From Betaproteobacteria bacterium (GTDB taxonomy: Bacteria; Pseudomonadota; Gammaproteobacteria; Burkholderiales; Burkholderiaceae_E), in contig VGHV01000180.1 in NCBI GenBank assembly GCA_016868095.1, positions 1 to 5,517 of the forward strand: a stretch of DNA of 5,517 bases. The letters are read 5' to 3'. Under the pieces are notes generated by a model. That model was not told where the DNA came from. It saw nothing but the letters and a program-made list of their open reading frames with translations, and did no database searches. Shown here in pieces: positions 1 to 5,517 of the stretch (position 1 is the stretch's first letter; the number at the start of each line of letters is the position of its first letter). Both the position numbers and the translations under genes were made by a program.

Positions 1-1
1 A

Positions 2-142
2 GGCGAGTCTGCGCATGATTTTCGTATCGAGGGGCCAGAGAGCCATGGTTTTCCAGGCCTTGTGCAACTGCTTGGGATCGAATCGCCTGGGCTAACCGCT
101 TCCTTGGCCATCGCTCGCATGGTGAGATCTTTGATGATTTAG
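2..142 (+). CDS. FAD-dependent oxidoreductase (LhgO / L-2-hydroxyglutarate oxidase-like), C-terminal fragment
   Basis: An open frame entering from the left edge encodes the last 46 residues of a protein and stops at TAG 140-142. Seen directly: the segment includes [11 protein letters not shown], then [20 protein letters not shown]. From family knowledge, the pattern [24 protein letters not shown] is the conserved C-terminal end of DAO-fold FAD oxidoreductases related to L-2-hydroxyglutarate oxidase. In that family the glycine-rich end contributes to the FAD pocket. The start, the N-terminal Rossmann motif and most of the substrate site lie outside the window, so the exact substrate cannot be fixed; other DAO-family dehydrogenases remain possible. 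The stop codon comes 28 bp before the first parS site. No strong terminator hairpin follows it. The gene is cut by the window edge and shows no sign of being broken. Confidence 0.8.
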   Translation, partial: GESAHDFRIEGPESHGFPGLVQLLGIESPGLTASLAIARMVRSLMI

Positions 143-170
143 TAGCCGACTGTGAGCTTTGCCGGTGATT

Positions 171-186
171 TGTTTCACGTGAAACA
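171..186. other. parS centromere site 1 (canonical form)
   Basis: TGTTTCACGTGAAACA, a perfect 16-bp palindrome centred on CACGTG. It is identical to the chromosomal parS consensus known from Bacillus and many proteobacteria. ParB loads here as a CTP-dependent clamp and spreads to neighbouring DNA. The encoded ParB lies about 4 kb downstream in the same window, which supports the assignment. Confidence 0.95.
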
Positions 187-301
187 CTTGTGATTTGGTC
201 GTCTCGGTGGTGACATAAGATCTGCTGAACAAAAAAGCGTCGTGAATGGCTTGGCGTGTATCGTGTTTGATCAATAGCGCAATTTGTCGGAAGCTCGAAC
301 C

Positions 302-317
302 TGTTCCACGTGGAACA
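302..317. other. parS centromere site 2 (CC/GG variant)
   Basis: TGTTCCACGTGGAACA, a perfect 16-bp palindrome that extends to 18 bp (301-318, flanking C and G). It differs from site 1 by one symmetric change (T to C at one position of each half-site). This spelling is known as a functional parS in pseudomonads. Its centre is 131 bp from that of site 1, and both lie in the same intergenic region, so a clustered centromere is likely. Confidence 0.9.
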
Positions 318-544
318 GCATTACGTCCGGCGCTCGACGAAGCAAAGACAGGCCTTTAATTTAAGCGATTGTTCGACCTGATTGCAGTGAATTCTCGCCT
401 TATCGCAATTTAGCAATCAACATAGCTAACCAACTATAAGCGCAGCAGGTTAGACTTGCGACCCTAGGCAACCCTACGCGCTTGTAATTACCTGCGGTCT
501 ACAGTCCAAGCCTCAGGACATTGCCAGCCTTCTTCCTAAGTTCC

Positions 545-551
545 AAAGGAG
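545..551 (+). promoter_or_regulatory. mnmG ribosome binding site
   Basis: AAAGGAG, a near-ideal Shine-Dalgarno sequence, lies 4 nt before ATG 556. It fixes the mnmG start, which also matches the usual N-terminus of the family ([12 protein letters not shown] soon after the start). Confidence 0.85.
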
Positions 552-555
552 TTTT

Positions 556-2508
556 ATGGATTATCCCGAGCACTTTGACGTGATTGTCGTCGGTGGTGGA
601 CACGCAGGAACCGAGGCCGCAAGTGCAAGTGCGCGTATGGGCGCGAAAACGCTTTTGCTAACCCATCAACTTGAGTCGTTGGGTCAGATGTCTTGTAATC
701 CCTCTATAGGCGGCATTGGTAAAGGCCATCTTGTTCGGGAGATCGACGCATTGGGCGGCTTGATGGCCGAAGCAACCGATGAGGCAGGCATTCAGTTTCG
801 CATTTTAAATTCGAGCAAGGGACCGGCCGTTCGAGCGACTCGCGCGCAGGCCGATAGGGTTCTTTACCGTAACGCCATTCGCCAACGTCTTGAGCGCCAG
901 AAGAATTTGTGGCTCTTTCAGCAGGCCGTTGATGACATCATGCTGCAAGAATCAACAGAGGGTGTACGCGCCTGCGGTGTGTTGACCCAAAGTGGCATCC
1001 GCTTTCATGGCAAAACAGTTGTTATAACCGCCGGCACCTTTTTAAACGGCCGTATCCACATTGGATTGGAGCAGCACGCCGCGGGTCGTGCCGGTGATCC
1101 GCCAGCGCTTCACCTGGCGCAAAGGCTCGCGGCGATGAAGCTGCCTCGAGGCCGATTGAAAACTGGAACCCCTCCGCGCCTTGATGCGCGCAGTATCGAT
1201 TTCGCCCGTTGCGAACGCCAAGATGGCGACGCAGCGCCGATTCCCGTCTTTTCCTTTCTCGGGCGCGCAGATCAACACCCCGCTCAAAGACCTTGCTGGA
1301 TTACCCATACGAATGAAAAAACTCATGCCATCATTCGCGGAGGTCTTGACCGCTCTCCAATGTTCACTGGTGTCATCGAGGGTGTTGGTCCTCGTTATTG
1401 CCCATCGGTTGAGGACAAGGTTCACCGATTTGCCGATAAGCTTTCCCATCAGGTTTTTCTTGAACCAGAGGGCTTGAACACGACGGAAATTTACCCGAAC
1501 GGCATCTCCACCAGTCTCCCTTTTGATGTTCAACTTGCCTTGGTACGATCAATCTCTGGCTTGGAGCAGGCCCACATTCTGCGCCCCGGGTATGCTATCG
1601 AGTACGATTATTACGACCCACGTGAACTACAGCCTTGGCTTGAATCTAAAGCAATTGCTGGTCTTTTTCTTGCCGGACAGGTCAATGGCACCACGGGCTA
1701 TGAAGAGGCTGCTGCCCAGGGCCTGCTCGCTGGCGTCAATGCGGCGCGAAACGTTCGGGCGCTTCCGCCCTGGTGGCCAAGGCGTGATCAGGCCTATTTG
1801 GGGGTTCTGGTGGACGATCTCACGACGCGCGGCGTGAGTGAGCCCTATCGTATGTTCACCAGTCGGGCTGAGTTTCGCTTGTCGCTTCGAGAAGACAATG
1901 CTGATCTTAGGTTAACCGAGTTGGCTCACGGCATGGGATTGATCTCAGCGGAGCGGTGGACCGCGTTTTCTCGCAAGCGAGAGGCCATCGAAAAAGAGCT
2001 AGCTTGCCTCGCTGCCATCAGGTTCAATCCAAAGACACTCGAAGCGTTGCAACGAATCAGACCCGAAGGGGAGTTACCAGAACGAGACCAACGAGCACTT
2101 GACTGGCTAAAGCGACCACAAGTTCGTTACACAGGCATGCGGGCAGAATTAGAGGCGATCGGCTTGATTGAGGGAAAGACCGAACAGGACGTAGCCGAGC
2201 AAATCGAGATACAGGTTAAATATGAAGGTTATATTGCTCGTCAGCAGTTGGAGGTGGAGCGGCAACTTGCACAGGAAAGTACAGAGATACCCAGCACAAT
2301 CGATTATGGGCAGGTAGCTGGCTTGTCGGCGGAGGTTAGACAAAAACTCTCCGCGACTCGCCCGGCAACACTCGGACAGGCCTCTCGAATCTCTGGTGTC
2401 ACGCCAGCAGCGATCTCATTGTTGATGATTCATTTAAAACGCATCCGCCAATCGAAACCGGTGGCAAGTTCATCGCAGCTCACTGAGCGCTCAACGCGAG
2501 CCGCCTGA
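556..2508 (+). CDS. mnmG: tRNA uridine-5-carboxymethylaminomethyl modification enzyme MnmG (GidA)
   Basis: FAD- and NADH-dependent cytosolic enzyme that works with MnmE to add the carboxymethylaminomethyl (or aminomethyl) group to C5 of wobble U34 in a set of tRNAs, using methylene-tetrahydrofolate. The protein is 650 residues, within the long-form family range. Visible motifs: the FAD Rossmann motif GGGHAG at 13-18; the signature SCNPSIGG at 46-53, whose Cys47 corresponds to a conserved functional cysteine; [14 protein letters not shown] at 85-98; GTPPR at 204-208; [11 protein letters not shown] at 278-288, with the second conserved cysteine at 282; [18 protein letters not shown] at 372-389; and the C-terminal MnmE-interacting helical region with KYEGYIARQ (555-563) and [16 protein letters not shown] (614-629). 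No key residue appears to be missing. The first ATG follows an excellent ribosome binding site. It is the first gene of the mnmG-rsmG-parA-parB series. MnmE is not encoded beside it here. Confidence 0.98.
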   Translation: MDYPEHFDVIVVGGGHAGTEAASASARMGAKTLLLTHQLESLGQMSCNPSIGGIGKGHLVREIDALGGLMAEATDEAGIQFRILNSSKGPAVRATRAQADRVLYRNAIRQRLERQKNLWLFQQAVDDIMLQESTEGVRACGVLTQSGIRFHGKTVVITAGTFLNGRIHIGLEQHAAGRAGDPPALHLAQRLAAMKLPRGRLKTGTPPRLDARSIDFARCERQDGDAAPIPVFSFLGRADQHPAQRPCWITHTNEKTHAIIRGGLDRSPMFTGVIEGVGPRYCPSVEDKVHRFADKLSHQVFLEPEGLNTTEIYPNGISTSLPFDVQLALVRSISGLEQAHILRPGYAIEYDYYDPRELQPWLESKAIAGLFLAGQVNGTTGYEEAAAQGLLAGVNAARNVRALPPWWPRRDQAYLGVLVDDLTTRGVSEPYRMFTSRAEFRLSLREDNADLRLTELAHGMGLISAERWTAFSRKREAIEKELACLAAIRFNPKTLEALQRIRPEGELPERDQRALDWLKRPQVRYTGMRAELEAIGLIEGKTEQDVAEQIEIQVKYEGYIARQQLEVERQLAQESTEIPSTIDYGQVAGLSAEVRQKLSATRPATLGQASRISGVTPAAISLLMIHLKRIRQSKPVASSSQLTERSTRAA

Positions 2509-2565
2509 TCGACAAACTTCGATCATTCACGATTAGACTTTGATCGACACGGATCCTTGCTTCAA

Positions 2566-3336
2566 ATGTTGCCAAGCACGCAAAGTACACCCCAAGTTGG
2601 TGCCAAACTCGAGAAGCATCGAGCATATGAAGCGCTTGGGTCTATCGGCTTACCTGAACTTCGCTCCCAAATCTATCTTTTAGAACAATATATCAAGCTA
2701 TTGATGCATTGGAATCAGCGGATCAATCTCACGGCAATCCGTGATGAAGAGCGTATCTGGACGCACCATATTTTGGACTGTTTAGCGATCCTGCCGCTCG
2801 TGCGTGCTCGCTTGGCGCTGCAAAACACAAAAACAGGTCAAGCTAATGTGCTGGATGCCGGTACCGGTGCGGGACTGCCTGCTTTGCTTTTGGCATTGAC
2901 GGAGCCAACTTGGAATATTGTTGCCGTCGATGCGGTTGAAAAGAAAGTACGCTTTGTGCGGCAAGCTTCGGCGATGATGGGTTTGAAGGGGGTGAAGCCA
3001 ATACACGCGAGGCTCGAACAGCTTAGGTTCGGCGAGGATTCGCACGGCTTAGGTCAGATCCAAGGCTTTGACATGATTGTGAGCAGGGCCTATGCGAGCT
3101 TGGACGAGTTTGTTGCAAGTACCCAACATTTATGCCATCCCATGGGCTTTTATTGCGCGATGAAAGGACAGGTCCCTCATCACGAAATCGAAACCTTTCT
3201 TGGTGCACGTCCGAACTGGCAGCTTGAAACAGTTCGCTTTGAAGTCCCTGGCTTGGACGCCCAACGCTGCGCTGTCATTATCCGGCCTCCAGCATTGAAG
3301 CAAGCCTCGTTACGGCCATTGCCGGTGTCGAACTAA
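2566..3336 (+). CDS. rsmG: 16S rRNA (guanine-527-N7) methyltransferase RsmG (GidB)
   Basis: SAM-dependent methyltransferase for N7 of G527 in 16S rRNA; in other bacteria, loss of the family gives low-level streptomycin resistance. From ATG 2566 the protein has 256 residues. Visible motifs: NLTAIRDEER (54-63); HHILD (67-71); the SAM-binding loop VLDAGTGAGLP (95-105); the acidic strand VDAVEKKVRF (121-130); SRAYASLDEF (173-182); and MKG (199-201). The start is uncertain. ATG 2566 has only GGA at 2551-2553, 12 nt away, while an in-frame TTG at 2557 would add three residues but sits too close to the same GGA. ATG is preferred. Both ends are somewhat longer than usual: about 20 extra N-terminal residues and a short basic tail after IIRPP. 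It lies 57 bp after mnmG and 16 bp before parA, consistent with one transcript. The gap before it carries a 9-bp direct repeat, TGATCGACA, at 2506-2514 and 2541-2549. Confidence 0.95.
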   Translation: MLPSTQSTPQVGAKLEKHRAYEALGSIGLPELRSQIYLLEQYIKLLMHWNQRINLTAIRDEERIWTHHILDCLAILPLVRARLALQNTKTGQANVLDAGTGAGLPALLLALTEPTWNIVAVDAVEKKVRFVRQASAMMGLKGVKPIHARLEQLRFGEDSHGLGQIQGFDMIVSRAYASLDEFVASTQHLCHPMGFYCAMKGQVPHHEIETFLGARPNWQLETVRFEVPGLDAQRCAVIIRPPALKQASLRPLPVSN

Positions 3337-3352
3337 GCAAGGCGTTTGCGCG

Positions 3353-4126
3353 ATGAAAGCATGGATTTTTGTGGTTGTAAATCAAAAAGGCGGTGTCGGA
3401 AAAACCACCACCGCTGTCAATACGGCTGCTGCGCTCGCGCGCGCGGGCAAACGGGTTTTGCTCATTGATTTGGACCCCCAAGGAAACGCCACCATGGGAT
3501 GTGGCATCGATAAACGCAACCTTAGTCGCTCGGTCTATCAAATGCTACTAGGCCTTGAGCCTCCCCACGCGGTCCGGCTTAGCACGGAGTTTGGCTTTGA
3601 CCTGCTGCCTGCCAATCGTGACCTGGCGGCAGCAGAACTCGAACTTGTCGATTTGAGCGACCGCGAACAAAGGCTCAAGCATGCAATCGCGTCCATGGCG
3701 GATTGCCATGATGAAGTCATTTTGATTGATTCTCCCCCGTCGTTGTCGATGCTCACGCTTAACGGGCTTTGCGCGGCAAACGGAGTCATCATTCCCATGC
3801 AATGCGAGTACTACGCACTTGAGGGCTTGTCGGATCTGGTGAACACCATTCGCAAAGTTCAAACTAACTTTAATCCAGACTTAAACATGTTGGGCCTGCT
3901 CAGGGTGATGTTCGATGCAAGGATTACGTTGGCACAACAAGTCTCTGATCAATTAGCCGAGCATTTTGCTGAAAAGGTTTTCGAGACTGTGATTCCACGT
4001 AATGTGCGCCTGGCTGAAGCACCGAGTCATGGCATGCCAGGCCTCGTGTTTGATCCAAGTTCAAGGGGAGCCAAAGCCTATGCAAGCTTTGGCGCAGAGT
4101 TTCTGGCTAGACTTGCTAAGGGATAA
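3353..4126 (+). CDS. parA: Chromosome partitioning ATPase ParA (Soj)
   Basis: Walker-type ATPase that dimerises with ATP, binds DNA non-specifically over the nucleoid, and is released by ParB-stimulated ATP hydrolysis; this drives segregation of the parS region. The protein is 257 residues, the short chromosomal (Soj) type without an N-terminal helix-turn-helix. Visible motifs: deviant Walker A KGGVGKTT at 12-19 with the signature lysine 12 and catalytic-loop lysine 17; Walker A' LIDLDPQGNAT at 37-47 with Asp41; Walker B ILIDSPPS at 123-130; MQCEYYALEGLSDL at 149-162; and PRNVRLAEAPSHGMP at 215-229, the conserved C-terminal DNA-binding region. ATG 3353 gives the normal N-terminus, and no in-frame start occurs just upstream. 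The ribosome binding site is weak (AAGG at 3339-3342, 10 nt away), so translation may partly couple to rsmG, which ends 16 bp earlier. It does not overlap parB and is separated from it by a repeat-bearing gap. Confidence 0.97.
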   Translation: MKAWIFVVVNQKGGVGKTTTAVNTAAALARAGKRVLLIDLDPQGNATMGCGIDKRNLSRSVYQMLLGLEPPHAVRLSTEFGFDLLPANRDLAAAELELVDLSDREQRLKHAIASMADCHDEVILIDSPPSLSMLTLNGLCAANGVIIPMQCEYYALEGLSDLVNTIRKVQTNFNPDLNMLGLLRVMFDARITLAQQVSDQLAEHFAEKVFETVIPRNVRLAEAPSHGMPGLVFDPSSRGAKAYASFGAEFLARLAKG

Positions 4127-4173
4127 AAGATTTGTACAAAAATTTGAATAAAGATTTGTACAAAGATTTGTAC
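4126..4173. repeat. 12-bp tandem repeat, four units, in the parA-parB gap
   Basis: Four consecutive 12-bp units of AAAGATTTGTAC: 4126-4137, 4138-4149, 4150-4161 and 4162-4173. Units 1, 3 and 4 are identical; unit 2 (AAAAATTTGAAT) differs at three positions. Each perfect unit, with the next bases, forms the palindrome TTTGTACAAA (4131-4140, 4155-4164, 4167-4176). The array begins on the last base of the parA stop codon and runs into the parB ribosome binding site. It is not coding on the + strand, as stop codons interrupt it. Its function is unknown; operator sites, an mRNA structure, or simple slippage-born repetition are all possible. Confidence 0.9.
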
Positions 4174-4176
4174 AAA
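4155..4176 (+). promoter_or_regulatory. Possible mRNA hairpin abutting the parB Shine-Dalgarno
   Basis: Repeat units 3 and 4 are complementary. Bases 4155-4162 (TTTGTACA) can pair with 4169-4176 (TGTACAAA), giving 8 bp plus one further A:U pair and a short loop. The stem has only two G:C pairs, so stability is moderate at best. Its 3' arm covers the first two A residues of the Shine-Dalgarno and leaves GGAG free. Alternative 10-bp pairings with the unit 1 palindrome (4131-4140) are also possible. A regulatory role is inferred, not shown. Confidence 0.35.
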
Positions 4177-4181
4177 AGGAG
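4175..4181 (+). promoter_or_regulatory. parB ribosome binding site that selects a TTG start
   Basis: AAAGGAG is a strong Shine-Dalgarno lying 6 nt before TTG 4188. An in-frame TAA at 4182-4184 rules out any earlier start. No in-frame ATG lies between it and the conserved GLGRGL motif, so TTG (or less likely CTG 4191) must be the start. Confidence 0.8.
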
Positions 4182-4187
4182 TAAAAC

Positions 4188-5093
4188 TTGCTGACAAATA
4201 AACAGCGCCCAAAAGGACTTGGACGAGGCTTAGATGTGTTGCTCGGGACAGATCCGGTTGTGCCACTGGAAAGTGAACTTAGGCAACTTGCCCTTAATAA
4301 ATTACAGCCGGGTCGCTATCAACCCCGCACTCGAATGGATGAGCAGGCCTTGCAAGAGCTCGCCGATTCGATCCTACAACACGGGATCATGCAGCCTATC
4401 TTGGTGCGATCCCTGCCCAGTGCAAACCATGATGAATCGAGAGCTCGCTTTGAAATCATCGCAGGGGAGCGTCGCTACCGGGCTGCAAGACTGGCAGGAC
4501 TGGAAACGGTGCCGGTGATCGTCAAAGAGGTTCCCGACGAGCAGGCGCTTTCGCTTGCATTGATTGAAAATATTCAACGTGAAGATCTCAACCCCCTTGA
4601 GGAAGCGCAAGCACTCAAGCGGCTGATTGACGAATTTGGGCTGAGCCACGAACAGCTTGCAAAAGCGGTTGGACGCTCACGTTCGGCAACTTCCAACCTG
4701 CTGCGGCTACTACAACTCGCTGAGCCAGTTCAAACCATGTTGCTTGCTGCTGACCTCGATATGGGCCACGCTAGAGCGTTACTTGCGCTTGATCGTGCGA
4801 GTCAAATTCAACTCGCAAACGAAGTCGTGCAAAAGCGACTCTCGGTGCGCGAATGCGAGCGCCTTGTTTCAAAGACCTTGCGCGACGAGGCACAACAACC
4901 GCAAAGCGCCGCTGCGCTTGCCGGGTCTAGCTCAAGAGACCACCAGCGGCTCGAAGAACAACTCTCGGATGCGCTTGCAACAAGGGTTCAGATCAAGCTA
5001 AGCAGCCGTGGACGTGGGAACTTGCAGATCGAATTTTCGGATGCTGAACATTTTGAAGGCCTACTCCAACGACTTGGGCTGTCACTGCTTTAG
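4188..5093 (+). CDS. parB: Chromosome partitioning protein ParB (Spo0J), TTG start
   Basis: DNA-binding CTPase clamp that loads at parS, spreads along DNA and stimulates ParA. The protein is 301 residues, normal for the family. Domains in order: N-terminal ParA-contacting motif RPKGLGRGLDVLLG (7-20); ParB/sulfiredoxin-fold CTP-binding domain with GRYQPRTRMDEQALQELADS (42-61), GERRYRAARLAG (93-104, the GERR box) and ENIQREDLNPLEEA (127-140); helix-turn-helix parS-reading domain GLSHEQLAKAVGRSRSATSNLL (starting near 151); a Gln/Ala/Ser-rich linker (about 215-242); and a C-terminal dimerisation domain with GRGNLQIEFSDAEHFEGLLQRLGL (275-298). All expected boxes are present. The TTG start is dictated by an upstream in-frame stop and the absence of a usable ATG. 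It follows parA after a 61-bp gap carrying a palindromic tandem repeat. Its target sites are the two parS sequences at 171-186 and 302-317. Confidence 0.97.
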   Translation: MLTNKQRPKGLGRGLDVLLGTDPVVPLESELRQLALNKLQPGRYQPRTRMDEQALQELADSILQHGIMQPILVRSLPSANHDESRARFEIIAGERRYRAARLAGLETVPVIVKEVPDEQALSLALIENIQREDLNPLEEAQALKRLIDEFGLSHEQLAKAVGRSRSATSNLLRLLQLAEPVQTMLLAADLDMGHARALLALDRASQIQLANEVVQKRLSVRECERLVSKTLRDEAQQPQSAAALAGSSSRDHQRLEEQLSDALATRVQIKLSSRGRGNLQIEFSDAEHFEGLLQRLGLSLL

Positions 5094-5114
5094 CTCGCCA
5101 GGGTCGCCTCAATT

Positions 5115-5147
5115 TGTACCGAGTATCTCTATTTTTGATGTACCGAG
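5115..5147. repeat. Direct repeat TGTACCGAG x2 after parB
   Basis: TGTACCGAG occurs at 5115-5123 and again at 5139-5147, exactly 24 bp apart. The first copy is preceded by TT, giving TTTGTAC, the core also seen in the parA-parB repeat. It lies between the parB stop and the putative atpI promoter. No function is recognised. Confidence 0.5.
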
Positions 5148-5188
5148 CGTCGACAACTGTGAACGAGGCATCTAAGACTTTCGCATGG

Positions 5189-5217
5189 TTGACCTGTCAG
5201 CATGATGCCCCTACACT
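5189..5217 (+). promoter_or_regulatory. Putative sigma-70 promoter for atpI / the ATP synthase operon
   Basis: TTGACC (5189-5194; five of six consensus bases) is followed by a 17-bp spacer and TACACT (5212-5217; four of six, with the key T, A and final T). Predicted transcription would begin near 5223-5225, giving a leader of about 37 nt before atpI. Position in the 167-bp gap after parB fits a separate promoter for the atp operon. Confidence 0.55.
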
Positions 5218-5222
5218 TCGTA

Positions 5223-5240
5223 ACTGTTGTGGTTAACAGT
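5223..5240. repeat. Inverted repeat in the atpI leader
   Basis: ACTGTT (5223-5228) and AACAGT (5235-5240) are perfect inverted arms around a 6-base loop, GTGGTT. It lies at the predicted transcription start, so it could be an operator or a small hairpin at the 5' end of the mRNA. The loop side includes TGTGGTTAA, one mismatch from a DnaA box, probably by chance. Confidence 0.5.
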
Positions 5241-5260
5241 GGCAATAGAAGACAGACGTC

Positions 5261-5517
5261 ATGTTTCGGGCCATTGTTCATCAATTACTTGCGGTGCTTG
5301 TATTAGCCCTCGGGTGTTTGGCCACGCAGCGTTGGGAAGTATGTATCAGTGCCTTCATTGGTGGCACTTGCATCGTGTTGCCTAACCTGATGTTTGCCTT
5401 ACGCTTGTCGGCGTTTCGAGGGAGATCTCCCGAGTCTTACCCGACTGTGTTCTTCGTCGGTGAACTTGTGAAACTCCTCTCGACTATCGGATTGATGGCA
5501 GCAGCTGCGGCTTATTT
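5261..5517 (+). CDS. atpI: ATP synthase protein I (AtpI), N-terminal part
   Basis: The first 85 codons of AtpI, a small inner-membrane protein encoded at the head of atp operons and implicated in assembly of the c-ring of F1Fo ATP synthase. Seen directly: MFRAIVHQLLAV starts a hydrophobic helix (about 4-20). A second segment (about 28-49) contains the family-like ISAFIGGTCIVLPNLMFALRL, and after a polar loop FFVGELVKLL leads into a third (about 62-85). The pattern GG-x5-PN-x2-FALRL followed by FFxGExxK is typical of betaproteobacterial AtpI. ATG 5261 is the first start after an in-frame TAG at 5246-5248; a weak AGAAG (5247-5251) is its only ribosome binding signal. The gene is cut by the right edge, and the rest of the atp operon is expected beyond it. 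Confidence 0.85.
   Translation, partial: MFRAIVHQLLAVLVLALGCLATQRWEVCISAFIGGTCIVLPNLMFALRLSAFRGRSPESYPTVFFVGELVKLLSTIGLMAAAAAY

Larger units (their letters stand above)
143..555. other. Intergenic region upstream of mnmG holding the parS sites
   Basis: About 410 bp without a supportable gene on either strand. It contains two parS palindromes (171-186 and 302-317) and ends with the mnmG ribosome binding site. No convincing sigma-70 promoter was found: TATAAG at 435-440 is the best -10-like hexamer but has no good -35 at the right distance. It sits inside an inverted repeat, CTAACC (426-431) and GGTTAG (448-453). An imperfect 10-bp tandem duplication, ACCCTAGGCA then ACCCTACGCG, lies at 461-480. 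No DnaA-box cluster, tRNA-like fold or rho-independent terminator was recognised, so this looks like centromere plus mnmG leader rather than a replication origin. Confidence 0.6.

Noticed and set aside
92..274. 60-residue minus-strand open frame across parS site 1
   Set aside because: It overlaps the real 3' end of the oxidoreductase and reads through the parS palindrome; no recognisable protein features or family resemblance.
1052..1060. GTATCCACA, one mismatch from a DnaA box
   Set aside because: It is single and encodes conserved MnmG residues (GRIHIG); no cluster or AT-rich unwinding region, so no origin is claimed.
1042..1533. 163-residue minus-strand open frame inside mnmG
   Set aside because: It lies wholly within a well-conserved coding region and shows no recognisable motif; a shadow frame.
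1614..1629. CACGTG core inside mnmG as a third parS
   Set aside because: The flanks match only poorly to the parS half-sites, and the palindrome fails outside the central hexamer.
3970..3990. TTCCACGT inside parA as a parS half-site
   Set aside because: Only one arm resembles parS; the other half does not match, and the bases encode the conserved PRNVRL motif.
4078..4266. Minus-strand open frame with repeated FVQI units
   Set aside because: The protein repeat is simply the 12-bp DNA repeat read in antisense; the frame overlaps the ends of parA and parB.
5094..5188. Rho-independent terminator after parB
   Set aside because: A T-run at 5132-5136 exists, but the only stem before it is three base pairs; not enough to call a terminator.

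Overview
The window carries a conserved chromosomal block, read entirely on the + strand: the 3' end of an FAD-dependent oxidoreductase gene (LhgO-like), a non-coding segment with two parS centromere sites, then mnmG (gidA), rsmG (gidB), parA (soj), parB (spo0J), and the 5' part of atpI, which normally opens the F1Fo ATP synthase operon. The order mnmG-rsmG-parA-parB-atpI and the wording of MnmG, ParA and AtpI point to a betaproteobacterium, most likely Burkholderiales-like. Base composition looks fairly balanced rather than strongly GC-rich, by eye only. This assignment is from memory of the families, not from a search.

Layout. Bases 2-142 encode the last 46 residues of the oxidoreductase. 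Bases 143-555 (about 410 bp) hold no convincing gene. They contain two perfect palindromic parS sites of different spelling, the all-T form at 171-186 and the CC/GG form at 302-317, 131 bp apart centre to centre. mnmG (556-2508) has a textbook ribosome binding site. rsmG follows after 57 bp, and parA begins 16 bp after rsmG ends. Between parA and parB lies a 12-bp tandem repeat (4126-4173) made of TTTGTACAAA palindromes that runs into the parB Shine-Dalgarno sequence, and parB starts at a TTG codon. A 167-bp gap after parB holds a good sigma-70-like promoter and a small inverted repeat just before atpI, which runs off the right edge.

How the genes work together. MnmG (with MnmE, not in this window) modifies wobble U34 of certain tRNAs. 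RsmG methylates 16S rRNA, so the first two genes serve decoding accuracy. ParA and ParB with the two upstream parS sites form a complete chromosome partition system: ParB loads at parS and ParA moves or positions the ParB-DNA complex. AtpI assists ATP synthase assembly and appears to be separately transcribed.

Most of the window is ordinary core genome. The part least explained by known features is the parA-parB junction, where the palindromic 12-bp repeat, a possible hairpin abutting the Shine-Dalgarno sequence, and the TTG start suggest that ParB synthesis may be tuned separately from ParA. No mobile element, CRISPR array, tRNA, rRNA or clear oriC (DnaA-box cluster) was seen.
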